Shown piece after piece: positions 24,371-37,721 of a stretch of 64,000 nt of DNA; position 1 is the first letter of the stretch, and every line of letters starts with the position of its first letter. Position numbers and translations under genes: made by a program. Below the pieces are notes generated by a model, which made no database searches, was not told the origin of the DNA, and saw only the letters and a program-made list of their open reading frames with translations. The DNA is from Ilex aquifolium (lineage: Eukaryota; Streptophyta; Magnoliopsida; Aquifoliales; Aquifoliaceae), in the NCBI GenBank assembly GCA_951799425.1, contig OX637399.1, forward strand, positions 37,049,701-37,113,700, given 5' to 3'.

Positions 24371-24703
24371 GTGGAGGGGAATGGCCAACTATACCAAACT
24401 TCCAACACAATTTCGAACTTGTTAGAAGATGAATCACCAATTTTGATCTGAATATATTGGTTAGGGTTTCAAGTTCTCTTTGCAATGCCGCAAGAATTAG
24501 CTCAATCCGAGTTCGGGAGAAAAAGTTATGTCGGATATAATATTTCATTTTAAAGGAGGACAACTTATTACACAAAACTTGCGTTAAAATTGTTAGGGAT
24601 TCAACAATTCTTTGCAATGCCGCAAGAATCATCTTAATCAGAAACCGGAGCAAAAAGTTATGTCAGAAATACTAAAGAATGGGAAATTACTTTTTTTTTC
24701 CTT
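24371..24703 (+). repeat. 333-bp deleted monomer (S) no. 7
   Basis: Same junction, at about 24586. It shares CAGAAACCGG with nos. 4 and 5 and opens the second 11-mer copy. Confidence 0.95.
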
Positions 24704-26223
24704 GTGGAGGGGAATGGCCAACTATACCAAACTTCCATCACAATTTCGAACTTGTTAGAAGATGAATCACCAATTTTGATCACAATATATTGGTTAGGGT
24801 TTCAAGTTCTCTTTGCAATGCCGCAAGAATTAGCTCAATCCGAGTTCGGGGGAAAAAGTTATGTCGGATATAATATTTCATTTTAAAGGAGGACAACTTA
24901 TTACACAAAACTTGCGTTACAATAGAGCCCATGCTAGAGGATTTTTCATGACTTTTGATGTGAATAAAATGGTTAGGGGTTGAAGAATTCTTTACAATGC
25001 CGCAAGAATCATCTTAATCAGAGACCGGAGCAAAAAGTTATGTCAGAAATACTAAAGAATGGGAAATTACTTTTTTTTTCCTTGTGGAGGGGAATGGCCA
25101 ACTATACCAAACTTCCAACACAATTTCGAACTTGTTAGAAGATGAATCACCAATTTTGATCTGAATATATTGGTTAGGGTTTCAAGTTCTCTTTGCAATG
25201 CCGCAAGAATTAGCTCAATCCGAGTTCGGGAGAAAAAGTTATGTCGGATATAATATTTCATTTTAAACGAGGACTACTTTTTACACAAAACTTGCGTTAC
25301 AATAGAGCCCATGCAAGAGGATTTTTCATGACTTTTGATGTGAATAAAATGGTTAGGGATTCAACAATTCTTTACAATGCCGCAAGAATCATCTTAATCA
25401 GAGACCGGAGCAAAAAGTTATGTCAGAAATACTAAAGAATGGGAAATTACTTTTTTTTTCCTTGTGGAGGGGAATGGCCAACTATACCAAACTTCCATCA
25501 CAATTTCGAACTTGTTAGAAGATGAATCACCAATTTTGATCTGAATATATTGGTTAGGGTTTCAAGTTCTCTTTGCACTGCCGCAAGAATTAGCTCAATC
25601 CGAGTTCGGGAGAAAAAGTTATGTCGGATATAATATTTCATTTTAAAGGAGGACTACTTATTACACAAAACTTGCGTTACAATAGAGCCCATGCTAGAGG
25701 ATTTTTCATGACTTTTGATGTGAATAAAATTGTTAGGGATTCAACAATTCTTTACAATGCCGCAAGAATCATCTTAATCAGAGACCGGAGCAAAAAGTTA
25801 TGTCTGAAATACTAAAGAATGGGAAATTACATTTTTTTTCCTTGTGGAGGGGAATGGCCAACTATACCAAACTTCCATCACAATTTCGAACTTGTTAGAA
25901 GATGAATCACCAATTTTGATCAAAATATATTGGTTAGGGTTTCAAGTTCTCTTTGCAATGCCGCAAGAATTAGCTCAATCCGAGTTCGGGAGAAAAAGTT
26001 ATGTCGGATATAATATTTCATTTTAAAGGAGGACAACTTATTACACAAAACTTGCGTTACAATAGAGCCCATGCTAGAGGATTTTTCATGACTTTTGATG
26101 TGAATAAAATGGTTAGGGATTGAAGAATTCTTTACAATGCCGCAAGAATCATCTTAATCAGAGACCGGAGCAAAAAGTTATGTTAGAAATACTAAATAAT
26201 GGGAAATTACATTTTTTTTCCTT

Positions 26224-26556
26224 GTGGAGGGGAATGGCCAACTATACCAAACTTCCAACACAATTTCGAACTTGTTAGAAGATGAATCACCAATTTTGAT
26301 CTGAATATATTGGTTAGGGTTTCAAGTTCTCTTTGCAATGCCGCAAGAATTAGCTCAATCCGAGTTCGGGAGAAAAAGTTATGTCGGATATAATATTTCA
26401 TTTTAAAGGAGGACAACTTATTACACAAAACTTGCGTTAAAATTGTTAGGGATTCAACAATTCTTGGCAATGCCGCAAGAATCATCTTAATCAGAGACCG
26501 GAGCAAAAAGTTATGTCAGAAATACTAAAGAATGGGAAATTACTTTTTTTTTCCTT
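26224..26556 (+). repeat. 333-bp deleted monomer (S) no. 8
   Basis: Same junction, at about 26439. It is the 4086-bp-offset copy of no. 6, with the same ATTCTTGGCAATGCC change. Confidence 0.95.
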
Positions 26557-27696
26557 GTGGAGGGGAATGGCCAACTATACCAAACTTCCATCACAATTTC
26601 GAACTTGTTAGAAGATGAATCACCAATTTTGATCACAATATATTGGTTAGGGTTTCAAGTTCTCTTTGCAATGCCGCAAGAATTAGCTCAATCCGAGTTC
26701 GGGGGAAAAAGTTATGTCGGATATAATATTTCATTTTAAAGGAGGACAACTTATTACACAAAACTTGCGTTACAATAGAGCCCATGCAAGAGGATTTTTC
26801 ATGACTTTTGATGTGAATAAAATGGTTAGGGATTCAACAATTCTTTACAATGCCGCAAGAATCATCTTAATCAGAGACCGGAGCAAAAAGTTATGTCAGA
26901 AATACTAAAGAATGGGAAATTACTTTTTTCTTCCTTGTGGAGGGGAATGGCCAACTATACCAAACTTCCAACACAATTTCGAACTTGTTAGAAGATGAAT
27001 CACCAATTTTGATCTGAATATATTGGTTAGGGTTTCAAGTTCTCTTTGCAATGCCGCAAGAATTAGCTCAATCCGAGTTCGGGAGAAAAAGTTATGTCGG
27101 ATATAATATTTCATTTTAAACGAGGACTACTTTTTACACAAAACTTGCGTTACAATAGAGCCCATGCAAGAGGATTTTTCATGACTTTTGATGTGAATAA
27201 AATGGTTAGGGATTCAACAATTCTTTACAATGCCGCAAGAATCATCTTAATCAGAGACCGGAGCAAAAAGTTATGTCAGAAATACTAAAGAATGGGAAAT
27301 TACTTTTTTTTTCCTTGTGGAGGGGAATGGCCAACTATACCAAACTTCCATCACAATTTCGAACTTGTTAGAAGATGAATCACCAATTTTGATCTGAATA
27401 TATTGGTTAGGGTTTCAAGTTCTCTTTGCACTGCCGCAAGAATTAGCTCAATCCGAGTTCGGGAGAAAAAGTTATGTCGGATATAATATTTCATTTTAAA
27501 GGAGGACTACTTATTACACAAAACTTGCGTTACAATAGAGCCCATGCTAGAGGATTTTTCATGACTTTTGATGTGAATAAAATTGTTAGGGATTCAACAA
27601 TTCTTTACAATGCCGCAAGAATCATCTTAATCAGAGACCGGAGCAAAAAGTTATGTCAGAAATACTAAAGAATGGGAAATTACATTTTTTTTCCTT

Positions 27697-28076
27697 GTGG
27701 AGGGGAATGGCCAACTATACCAAACTTCCATCACAATTTCGAACTTGTTAGAAGATGAATCACCAATTTTGATCACAATATATTGGTTAGGGTTTCAAGT
27801 TCTCTTTGCAATGCCGCAAGAATTAGCTCAATCCGAGTTCGGGAGAAAAAGTTATGTCGGATATAATATTTCATTTTAAAGGAGGACAACTTATTACACA
27901 AAACTTGCGTTAGAAAAGAGCCCATGCTAGAGGATTTTTCATGACTTTTGATGTGAATAAAATGGTTAGGGATTGAAGAATTCTTTACAATGCCGCAAGA
28001 ATCATCTTAATCAGAGACCGGAGCAAAAAGTTATGTTAGAAATACTAAAGAATGGGAAATTACATTTTTTTTCCTT
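27697..28076 (+). repeat. Chimeric monomer, P front and R tail
   Basis: ATCACAA at the front and GGGATTGAAG plus TTAGAAATAC at the end show a P-to-R switch that removes one unit relative to 23611-24370. It also has a private GCGTTAGAAAAGAGCC. The unit at 33303 has the same mix, with GCGTTAGAATAGAGCC, so the two are probably related. Confidence 0.8.
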
Positions 28077-28409
28077 GTGGAGGGGAATGGCCAACTATAC
28101 CAAACTTCCAACACAATTTCGAACTTGTTAGAAGATGAATCACCAATTTTGATCTGAATATATTGGTTAGGGTTTCAAGTTCTCTTTGCAATGCCGCAAG
28201 AATTAGCTCAATCCGAGTTCGGGAGAAAAAGTTATGTCGGATATAATATTTCATTTTAAAGGAGGACAACTTATTACACAAAACTTGCGTTAAAATTGTT
28301 AGGGATTCAACAATTCTTTACAATGCCGCAAGAATCATCTTAATCAGAGACCGGAGCAAAAAGTTATGTCAGAAATACTAAAGAATGGGAAATTACATTT
28401 TTTTTCCTT
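28077..28409 (+). repeat. 333-bp deleted monomer (S) no. 9
   Basis: Same junction, at about 28292. It follows the P/R chimera at 27697 and has the unmodified TTCTTTACAATGCC. Confidence 0.95.
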
Positions 28410-30309
28410 GTGGAGGGGAATGGCCAACTATACCAAACTTCCATCACAATTTCGAACTTGTTAGAAGATGAATCACCAATTTTGATCACAATATATTGGT
28501 TAGGGTTTCAAGTTCTCTTTGCAATGCGGCAAGAATTAGCTCAATCCGAGTTCGGGAGAAAAAGTTATGTCGGATATAATATTTCATTTTAAAGGAGGAC
28601 AACTTATTACACAAAACATGCGTTACAATAGAGCCCATGCTAGAGGATTTTTCATGACTTTTGATGTGAATAAAATGGTTAGGGGTTGAAGAATTCTTTA
28701 CAATGCCGCAAGAATCATCTTAATCAGAGACCGGAGCAAAAAGTTATGTCAGAAATACTAAAGAATGGGAAATTACTTTTTTTTTCCTTGTGGAGGGGAA
28801 TGGCCAACTATACCAAACTTCCAACACAATTTCGAACTTGTTAGAAGATGAATCACCAATTTTGATCTGAATATATTGGTTAGGGTTTCAAGTTCTCTTT
28901 GCAATGCCGCAAGAATTAGCTCAATCCGAGTTCGGGAGAAAAAGTTATGTCGGATATAATATTTCATTTTAAACGAGGACTACTTTTTACACAAAACTTG
29001 TGTTACAATAGAGCCCATGCAAGAGGATTTTTCATGACTTTTGATGTGAATAAAATGGTTAGGGATTCAACAATTCTTTACAATGCCGCAAGAATCATCT
29101 TAATCAGAGACCGGAGCAAAAAGTTATGTCAGAAATACTAAAGAATGGGAAATTACTTTTTTTTTCCTTGTGGAGGGGAATGGCCAACTATACCAAACTT
29201 CCATCACAATTTCGAACTTGTTAGAAGATGAATCACCAATTTTGATCTGAATATATTGGTTAGGGTTTCAAGTTCTCTTTGCACTGCCGCAAGAATTAGC
29301 TCAATCCGAGTTCGGGAGAAAAAGTTATGTCGGATATAATATTTCATTTTAAAGGAGGACTACTTATTACACAAAACTTGCGTTACAATAGAGCCCATGC
29401 TAGAGGATTTTTCATGACTTTTGATGTGAATAAAATGGTTAGGGGTTGAAGAATTCTTTACAATGCCGCAAGAATCATCTTAATCAGAGACCGGAGCAAA
29501 AAGTTATGTCAGAAATACTAAAGAATGGGAAATTACTTTTTTTTTCCTTGTGGAGGGGAATGGCCAACTATACCAAACTTCCAACACAATTTCGAACTTG
29601 TTAGAAGATGAATCACCAATTTTGATCTGAATATATTGGTTAGGGTTTCAAGTTCTCTTTGCAATGCCGCAAGAATTAGCTCAATCCGAGTTCGGGAGAA
29701 AAAGTTATGTCGGATATAATATTTCATTTTAGACGAGGACTACTTTTTACACAAAACTTGCGTTACAATAGAGCCCATGCAAGAGGATTTTTCATGACTT
29801 TTGATGTGAATAAAATGGTTAGGGATTCAACAATTCTTTACAATGCCGCAAGAATCATCTTAATCAGAGACCGGAGCAAAAAGTTATGTCAGAAATACTA
29901 AAGAATGGGAAATTACTTTTTTTTTCCTTGTGGAGGGGAATGGCCAACTATACCAAACTTCCATCACAATTTCGAACTTGTTAGAAGATGAATCACCAAT
30001 TTTGATCTGAATATATTGGTTAGGGTTTCAAGTTCTCTTTGCACTGCCGCAAGAATTAGCTCAATCCGAGTTCGGGAGAAAAAGTTATGTCGGATATAAT
30101 ATTTCATTTTAAAGGAGGACTACTTATTACACAAAACTTGCGTTACAATAGAGCCCATGCTAGAGGATTTTTCATGACTTTTGATGTGAATAAAATGGTT
30201 AGGGATTCAACAATTCTTTACAATGCCGCAAGAATCATCTTAATCAGAGACCGGAGCAAAAAGTTATGTCTGAAATACTAAAGAATGGGAAATTACATTT
30301 TTTTTCCTT

Positions 30310-30689
30310 GTGGAGGGGAATGGCCAACTATACCAAACTTCCATCACAATTTCGAACTTGTTAGAAGATGAATCACCAATTTTGACCAAAATATATTGGT
30401 TAGGGTTTCAAGTTCTCTTTGCAATGCCGCAAGAATTAGCTCAATCCGAGTTCGGGAGAAAAAGTTATGTCGGATATAATATTTCATTTTAGACGAGGAC
30501 TACTTTTTACACAAAACTTGCGTTACAATAGAGCCCATGCAAGAGGATTTTTCATGACTTTTGATGTGAATAAAATGGTTAGGGATTCAACAATTCTTTA
30601 CAATGCCGCAAGAATCATCTTAATCAGAGACCGGAGCAAAAAGTTATGTCAGAAATACTAAAGAATGGGAAATTACTTTTTTTTTCCTT
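30310..30689 (+). repeat. Chimeric monomer at the 760-bp duplication junction
   Basis: The front carries TTTTGACCAAAAT as in the R unit at 31070. The rest carries TTTTAGACGAGG, CTTTTTACAC and CATGCAAGAGG as in the T unit at 29550. The switch lies between about 30395 and 30490. Confidence 0.85.
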
Positions 30690-31449
30690 GTGGAGGGGAA
30701 TGGCCAACTATACCAAACTTCCATCACAATTTCGAACTTGTTAGAAGATGAATCACCAATTTTGATCTGAATATATTGGTTAGGGTTTCAAGTTCTCTTT
30801 GCACTGCCGCAAGAATTAGCTCAATCCGAGTTCGGGAGAAAAAGTTATGTCGGATATAATATTTCATTTTAAAGGAGGACTACTTATTACACAAAACTTG
30901 CGTTACAATAGAGCCCATGCTAGAGGATTTTTCATGACTTTTGATGTGAATAAAATGGTTAGGGATTCAACAATTCTTTACAATGCCGCAAGAATCATCT
31001 TAATCAGAGACCGGAGCAAAAAGTTATGTCTGAAATACTAAAGAATGGGAAATTACATTTTTTTTCCTTGTGGAGGGGAATGGCCAACTATACCAAACTT
31101 CCATCACAATTTCGAACTTGTTAGAAGATGAATCACCAATTTTGACCAAAATATATTGGTTAGGGTTTCAAGTTCTCTTTGCAATGCCGCAAGAATTAGC
31201 TCAATCCGAGTTCGGGAGAAAAAGTTATGTCGGATATAATATTTCATTTTAAAGGAGGACAACTTATAACACAAAACTTGCGTTACAATAGAGCCCAGGC
31301 TAGAGGATTTTTCATGACTTTTGATGTGAATAAAATGGTTAGGGATTGAAGAATTCTTTACAATGCCGCAAGAATCATCTTAATCAGAGACCGGAGCAAA
31401 AAGTTATGTTAGAAATACTAAAGAATGGGAAATTACATTTTTTTTCCTT

Positions 31450-31782
31450 GTGGAGGGGAATGGCCAACTATAACAAACTTCCAACACAATTTCGAACTTG
31501 TTAGAAGATGAATCACCAATTTTGATCTGAATATATTGGTTAGGGTTTCAAGTTCTCTTTGCAATGCCGCAAGAATTAGCTTAATCCGAGTTCGGGAGAA
31601 AAAGTTATGTCGGATATAATATTTCATTTTAAAGGAGGACAACTTATTACACAAAACTTGCGTTAAAATTGTTAGGGATTCAACAATTCTTTACAATGCC
31701 GCAAGAATCATCTTAATCAGAGACCGGAGCAAAAAGTTATGTCAGAAATACTAAAGAATGGGAAATTACATTTTTTTTCCTT
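31450..31782 (+). repeat. 333-bp deleted monomer (S) no. 10
   Basis: Same junction, at about 31665. It has private ACTATAACAAAC and TTAGCTTAATCC changes and follows R at 31070. Confidence 0.95.
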
Positions 31783-33682
31783 GTGGAGGGGAATGGCCAA
31801 CTATACCAAACTTCCATCACAATTTCGAACTTGTTAGAAGATGAATCACCAATTTTGATCACAATATATTGGTTAGGGTTTCAAGTTCTCTTTGCAATGC
31901 CGCAAGAATTAGCTCAATCCGAGTTCGGGAGAAAAAGTTATGTCGGATATAATATTTCATTTTAAAGGAGGACAACTTATTACACAAAACTTGCGTTACA
32001 ATAGAGCCCATGCTAGAGGATTTTTCATGACTTTTGATGTGAATAAAATGGTTAGGGGTTGAAGAATTCTTTACAATGCCGCAAGAATCATCTTAATCAG
32101 AGACCGGAGCAAAAAGTTATGTCAGAAATACTAAAGAATGGGAAATTACTTTTTTTTTCCTTGTGGAGGGGAATGGCCAACTATACCAAACTTCCAACAC
32201 AATTTCGAACTTGTTAGAAGATGAATCACCAATTTTGATCTGAATATATTGGTTAGGGTTTCAAGTTCTCTTTGCAATGCCGCAAGAATTAGCTCAATCC
32301 GAGTTCGGGAGAAAAAGTTATGTCGGATATAATATTTCATTTTAAACGAGGACTACTTTTTACACAAAACTTGCGTTACAATAGAGCCCATGCAAGAGGA
32401 TTTTTCATGACTTTTGATGTGAATAAAATGGTTAGGGATTCAACAATTCTTTACAATGCCGCAAGAATCATCTTAATCAGAGACCGGAGCAAAAAGTTAT
32501 GTCAGAAATACTAAAGAATGGGAAATTACTTTTTTTTTCCTTGTGGACGGGAATGGCCAACTATACCAAACTTCCAACACAATTTCGAACTTGTTAGAAG
32601 ATGAATCACCAATTTTGATCTGAATATATTGGTTAGAGTTTCAAGTTCTCTTTGCAATGCCGCAAGAATTAGCTCAATCCGAGTTCGGGAGAAAAAGTTA
32701 TGTCGGATATAATATTTCATTTTAAACGAGGACTACTTATTACACAAAACTTGCGTTACAATAGAGCCCATGCAAGAGGATTTTTCATGACTTTTGATGT
32801 GAATAAAATGGTTAGGGATTCAACAATTCTTTACAATGCCGCAAGAATCATCTTAATCAGAGACCGGAGCAAAAAGTTATGTCAGAAATACTAAAGAATG
32901 GGAAATTACTTTTTTTTTCCTTGTGGAGGGGAATGGCCAACTATACCAAACTTCCATCACAATTTCGAACTTGTTAGAAGATGAATCACCAATTTTGATC
33001 TGAATATATTGGTTAGGGTTTCAAGTTCTCTTTGCACTGCCGCAAGAATTAGCTCAATCCGAGTTCGGGAGAAAAAGTTATGTCGGATATAATATTTCAT
33101 TTTAAAGGAGGACTACTTATTACACAAAACTTGCGTTACAATAGAGCCCATGCTAGAGGATTTTTCATGACTTTTGATGTGAATAAAATTGTTAGGGATT
33201 CAACAATTCTTTACAATGCCGCAAGAATCATCTTAATCAGAGACCGGAGCAAAAAGTTATGTCAGAAATACTAAAGAATGGGAAATTACATTTTTTTTCC
33301 TTGTGGAGGGGAATGGCCAACTATACCAAACTTCCATCACAATTTCGAACTTGTTAGAAGATGAATCACCAATTTTGATCACAATATATTGGTTAGGGTT
33401 TCAAGTTCTCTTTGCAATGCCGCAAGAATTAGCTCAATCCGAGTTCGGGAGAAAAAGTTATGTCGGATATAATATTTCATTTTAAAGGAGGACAACTTAT
33501 TACACAAAACTTGCGTTAGAATAGAGCCCATGCTAGAGGATTTTTCATGACTTTTGATGTGAATAAAATGGTTAGGGATTGAAGAATTCTTTACAGTGCC
33601 GCAAGAATCATCTTAATCAGAGACCGGAGCAAAAAGTTATGTTGGAAATACTAAAGAATGGGAAATTACATTTTTTTTCCTT

Positions 33683-34015
33683 GTGGAGGGCAATGGCCAA
33701 CTATACCAAACTTCCAACACAATTTCGAACTTGTTAGAAGATGAATCACCAATTTTGATCTGAATATATTGGTTAGGGTTTCAAGTTCTCTTTGCAATGC
33801 CGCAAGAATTAGCTCAATCCGAGTTCGGGAGAAAAAGTTATGTCGGATATAATATTTCATTTTAAAGGAGGACAACTTATTACACAAAACTTGCGTTAAA
33901 ATTGTTAGGGATTCAACAATTCTTTACAATGCCGCAAGAATCATCTTAATCAGAGACCGGAGCAAAAAGTTATGTCAGAAATACTAAAGAATGGGAAATT
34001 ACATTTTTTTTCCTT
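33683..34015 (+). repeat. 333-bp deleted monomer (S) no. 11
   Basis: Same junction, at about 33898. Private GGAGGGCAATGG at about 33690. The unit before it ends in TTGGAAATAC, a one-base variant of the usual TTAGAAATAC. Confidence 0.95.
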
Positions 34016-34395
34016 GTGGAGGGGAATGGCCAACTATACCAAACTTCCATCACAATTTCGAACTTGTTAGAAGATGAATCACCAATTTTGATCACAATAT
34101 ATTGGTTAGGGTTTCAAGTTCTCTTTGCAATGCCACAAGAATTAGCTCAATCCGAGTTCGGGAGAAAAAGTTATGTCGGATATAATATTTCATTTTAAAG
34201 GAGGACAACTTATTACACAAAACTTGCGTTACAATAGAGCCCATGCTAGAGGATTTTTCATGACTTTTGATGTGAATAAAATGGTTAGGGGTTGAAGAAT
34301 TCTTTACAATGCCGCAAGAATCATCTTAATCAGAGACCGGAGCAAAAAGTTATGTTAGAAATACTAAAGAATGGGAAATTACATTTTTTTTCCTT

Positions 34396-34728
34396 GTGGA
34401 GGGGAATGGCCAACTATACCAAACTTCCAACACAATTTCGAACTTGTTAGAAGATGAATCACCAATTTTGATCTGAATATATTGGTTAGGGTTTCAAGTT
34501 CTCTTTGCAATGCCGCAAGAATTAGCTCAATCCGAGTTCGGGAGAAAAAGTTATGTCGGATATAATATTTCATTTTAAAGGAGGACAACTTATTACACAA
34601 AACTTGCGTTAAAATTGTTAGGGATTCAACAATTCTTTACAATGCCGCAAGAATCATCTTAATCAGAGACCGGAGCAAAAAGTTATGTCAGAAATACTAA
34701 AGAATGGGAAATTACATTTTTTTTCCTT
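34396..34728 (+). repeat. 333-bp deleted monomer (S) no. 12
   Basis: Same junction, at about 34611. It lies 713 bp after no. 11, with a P unit between them whose end is TTAGAAATAC, consistent with duplication of an S-P pair. Confidence 0.95.
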
Positions 34729-37721
34729 GTGGAGGGGAATGGCCAACTATACCAAACTTCCATCACAATTTCGAACTTGTTAGAAGATGAATCACCAATT
34801 TTGATCACAATATATTGGTTAGGGTTTCAAGTTCTCTTTGCAATGCCGCAAGAATTAGCTCAATCCGAGTTCGGGAGAAAAAGTTATGTCGGATATAATA
34901 TTTCATTTTAAAGGAGGACAACTTATTACACAAAACTTGCGTTACAATAGAGCCCATGCTAGAGGATTTTTCATGACTTTTGATGTGAATAAAATGGTTA
35001 GGGGTTGAAGAATTCTTTACAATGCCGCAAGAATCATCTTAATCAGAGACCGGAGCAAAAAGTTATGTCAGAAATACTAAAGAATGGGAAATTACTTTTT
35101 TTTTCCTTGTGGAGGGGAATGGCCAACTATACCAAACTTCCAACACAATTTCGAACATGTTAGAAGATGAATCACCAATTTTGATCTGAATATATTGGTT
35201 AGGGTTTCAAGTTCTCTTTGCAATGCCGCAAGAATTAGCTCAATCCGAGTTCGGGAGAAAAAGTTATGTCGGATATAATATTTCATTTTAAACGAGGACT
35301 ACTTTTTACACAAAACTTGTGTTACAATAGAGCCCATGCAAGAGGATTTTTCATGACTTTTGATGTGAATAAAATGGTTAGGGATTCAACAATTCTTTAC
35401 AATGCCGCAAGAATCATCTTAATCAGAGACCGGAGCAAAAAGTTATGTCAGGAATACTAAAGAATGGGAAATTACTTTTTTTTTCCTTGTGGAGGGGAAT
35501 GGCCAACTATACCAAACTTCCATCACAATTTCGAACTTGTTAGAAGATGAATCACCAATTTTGATCTGAATATATTGGTTAGGGTTTCAAGTTCTCTTTG
35601 CACTGCCGCAAGAATTAGCTCAATCCGAGTTCGGGAGAAAAAGTTATGTCGGATATAATATTTCATTTTAAAGGAGGACTACATATTACACAAAACTTGC
35701 GTTACAATAGAGCCCATGCTAGAGGATTTTTCATGACTTTTGATGTGAATAAAATTGTTAGGGATTCAACAATTCTTTACAATGCCGCAGGAATCATCTT
35801 AATCAGAGACCGGAGCAAAAAGTTATGTCAGAAATACTAAAGAATGGGAAATTACATTTTTTTTCCTTGTGGAGGGGAATGGCCAACTATACCAAACTTC
35901 CATCACAATTTCGAACTTGTTAGAAGATGAATCACCAATTTTGATCACAATATATTGGTTAGGGTTTCAAGTTCTCTTTGCAATGCCGCAAGAATTAGCT
36001 CAATCCGAGTTCGGGAGAAAAAGTTATGTCGGATATAATATTTCATTTTAAAGGAGGACAACTTATTACACAAAACTTGCGTTACAATAGAGCCCATGCT
36101 AGAGGATTTTTCATGACTTTTGATGTGAATAAAATGGTTAGGGGTTGAAGAATTCTTTACAATGCCGCAAGAATCATCTTAATCAGAGACCGGAGCAAAA
36201 AGTTATGTCAGAAATACTAAAGAATGGGAAATTACTTTTTTTTTCCTTGTGGAGGGGAATGGCCAACTATACCAAACTTCCATCACAATTTCGAACTTGT
36301 TAGAAGATGAATCACCAATTTTGATCAAAATATATTGGTTAGGGTTTCAAGTTCTCTTTGCAATGCCGCAAGAATTAGCTCAATCCGAGTTCGGGAGAAA
36401 AAGTTATGTCGGATATAATATTTCATTTTAAAGGAGGACTACTTATTACACAAAACTTGCGTTACAATAGAGCCCATGCTAGAGGATTTTTCATGACTTT
36501 TGATGTGAATAAAATGGTTAGGGATTCAACAATTCTTTACAATGCCGCAAGAATTATCTTAATCAGAGACCGGAGCAAAAAGTTATGTCTGAAATACTAA
36601 AGAATGGGAAATTACATTTTTTTTCCTTGTGGAGGGGAATGGCCAACTATACCAAAGTTCCATCACAATTTCGAACTTGTTAGAAGATGAATCACCAATT
36701 TTGATCTGAATATATTGGTTAGAGTTTCAAGTTCTCTTTGCAATGCCGCAAGAATTAGCTCAATCCGAGTTCGGGAGAAAAAGTTATGTCGGATATAATA
36801 TTTCATTTTAAACGAGGACTACTTATTACACAAAACTTGCGTTACAATAGAGCCCATGCAAGAGGATTTTTCATGACTTTTGATGTGAATAAAATGGTCA
36901 GGGATTCAACAATTCTTTACAATGCCGCAAGAATCATCTTAATCAGAGACCGGAGCAAAAAGTTATGTCAGAAATACTAAAGAATGGGAAATTACTTTTC
37001 TTTTCCTTGTGGAGGGGAATGGCCAACTATACCAAACTTCCATCACAATTTCGAACTTGTTAGAAGATGAATCACCAATTTTGATCTGAATATATTGGTT
37101 AGGGTTTCAAGTTCTCTTTGCACTGCCGCAAGAATTAGCTCAATCCGAGTTCGGGATAAAAAGTTATGTCGGATATAATATTTCATTTTAAAGGAGGACT
37201 ACTTATTACACAAAACTTGCGTTACAATAGAGCCCATGCTAGAGGATTTTTCATGACTTTTGATGTGAATAAAATTGTTAGGGATTCAACAATTCTTTAC
37301 AATGCCGCAAGAATCATCTTAATCAGAGACCGGAGCAAAAAGTTATGTGAGAAATACTAAAGAATGGGAAATTACATTTTTTTTCCTTGTGGAGGGGAAT
37401 GGCCAACTATACCAAACTTCCATCACAATTTCGAACTTGTTAGAAGATGAATCACCAATTTTGATCTGAATATATTGGTTAGGGTTTCAAGTTCTCTTTG
37501 CAATGCCGCAATAATTAGCTCAATCCGAGTTCGGGAGAAAAAGTTATGTCGGATATAATATTTCATTTTAAAGGAGGACAACTTATTACACAAAACTTGC
37601 GTTAAAATTGTTAGGGATTCAACAATTCTTTACAATGCCGCAAGAATCATCTTAATCAGAGACCGGAGCAAAAAGTTATGTCAGAAATACTAAAGAATGG
37701 GAAATTACATTTTTTTTCCTT
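34729..37721 (+). repeat. 8-mer higher-order repeat P T U P Q T2 U S (2993 bp)
   Basis: Units start at 34729, 35109, 35489, 35869, 36249, 36629, 37009 and 37389 (333 bp). The seventh unit ends in GTGAGAAATAC, a marker not seen to the left of this point. The S unit here has a CCATCAC front in place of CCAACAC and a private GCAATAATTAG change. The same order restarts at 37722. Confidence 0.9.
37389..37721 (+). repeat. 333-bp deleted monomer (S variant) no. 13
   Basis: Same junction, at about 37604. The front is CCATCAC in place of CCAACAC, and it has GCAATAATTAG. It follows a U unit ending in GTGAGAAATAC and not an R unit. Confidence 0.95.

Larger units (their letters stand above)
24371..28076 (+). 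repeat. 11-mer higher-order repeat, second copy, one monomer shorter
   Basis: Order is S P T U R S P/T T U and then a P/R chimera, 3706 bp in all (4086 - 380). Markers ACTAAATAATGGG (about 26197) and ATTCTTGGCAATGCC (about 26462) match the first copy. Where the first copy has P (23611) then R (23991), this copy has one unit (27697) with a P front and an R tail, as expected from a one-unit deletion by exchange. Some T units have changed too (GGTTAGGG and CTTTTTACAC at 26937; GGTTAGAG and CTTATTACAC at 22851). Confidence 0.85.
28077..31449 (+). repeat. Mixed block S P T U/P T U, R/T, U, R
   Basis: Nine units with a short local duplication. The rare TTTTAGACGAGG block occurs at about 29731 and 30491, and TTTTGACCAAAAT at about 30384 and 31144. 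Both pairs are 760 bp apart. The U-like unit at 29170 has a P tail (GGGGTTGAAG). The unit at 28410 has a private GCAATGCGGC change at about 28527. Confidence 0.85.
31450..34728 (+). repeat. Block S P T T U P/R S P S with a 713-bp duplication
   Basis: Units start at 31450 (333 bp), 31783, 32163, 32543, 32923, 33303, 33683 (333 bp), 34016 and 34396 (333 bp). The S-P pair is doubled: 33683 to 34396 is 713 bp (333 + 380). The P unit at 34016 ends in TTAGAAATAC, the ending normally found just before an S unit. Private changes include GTGGACGGG (about 32547), GGAGGGCAATGG (about 33690) and GCCACAAG (34135). Confidence 0.85.
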
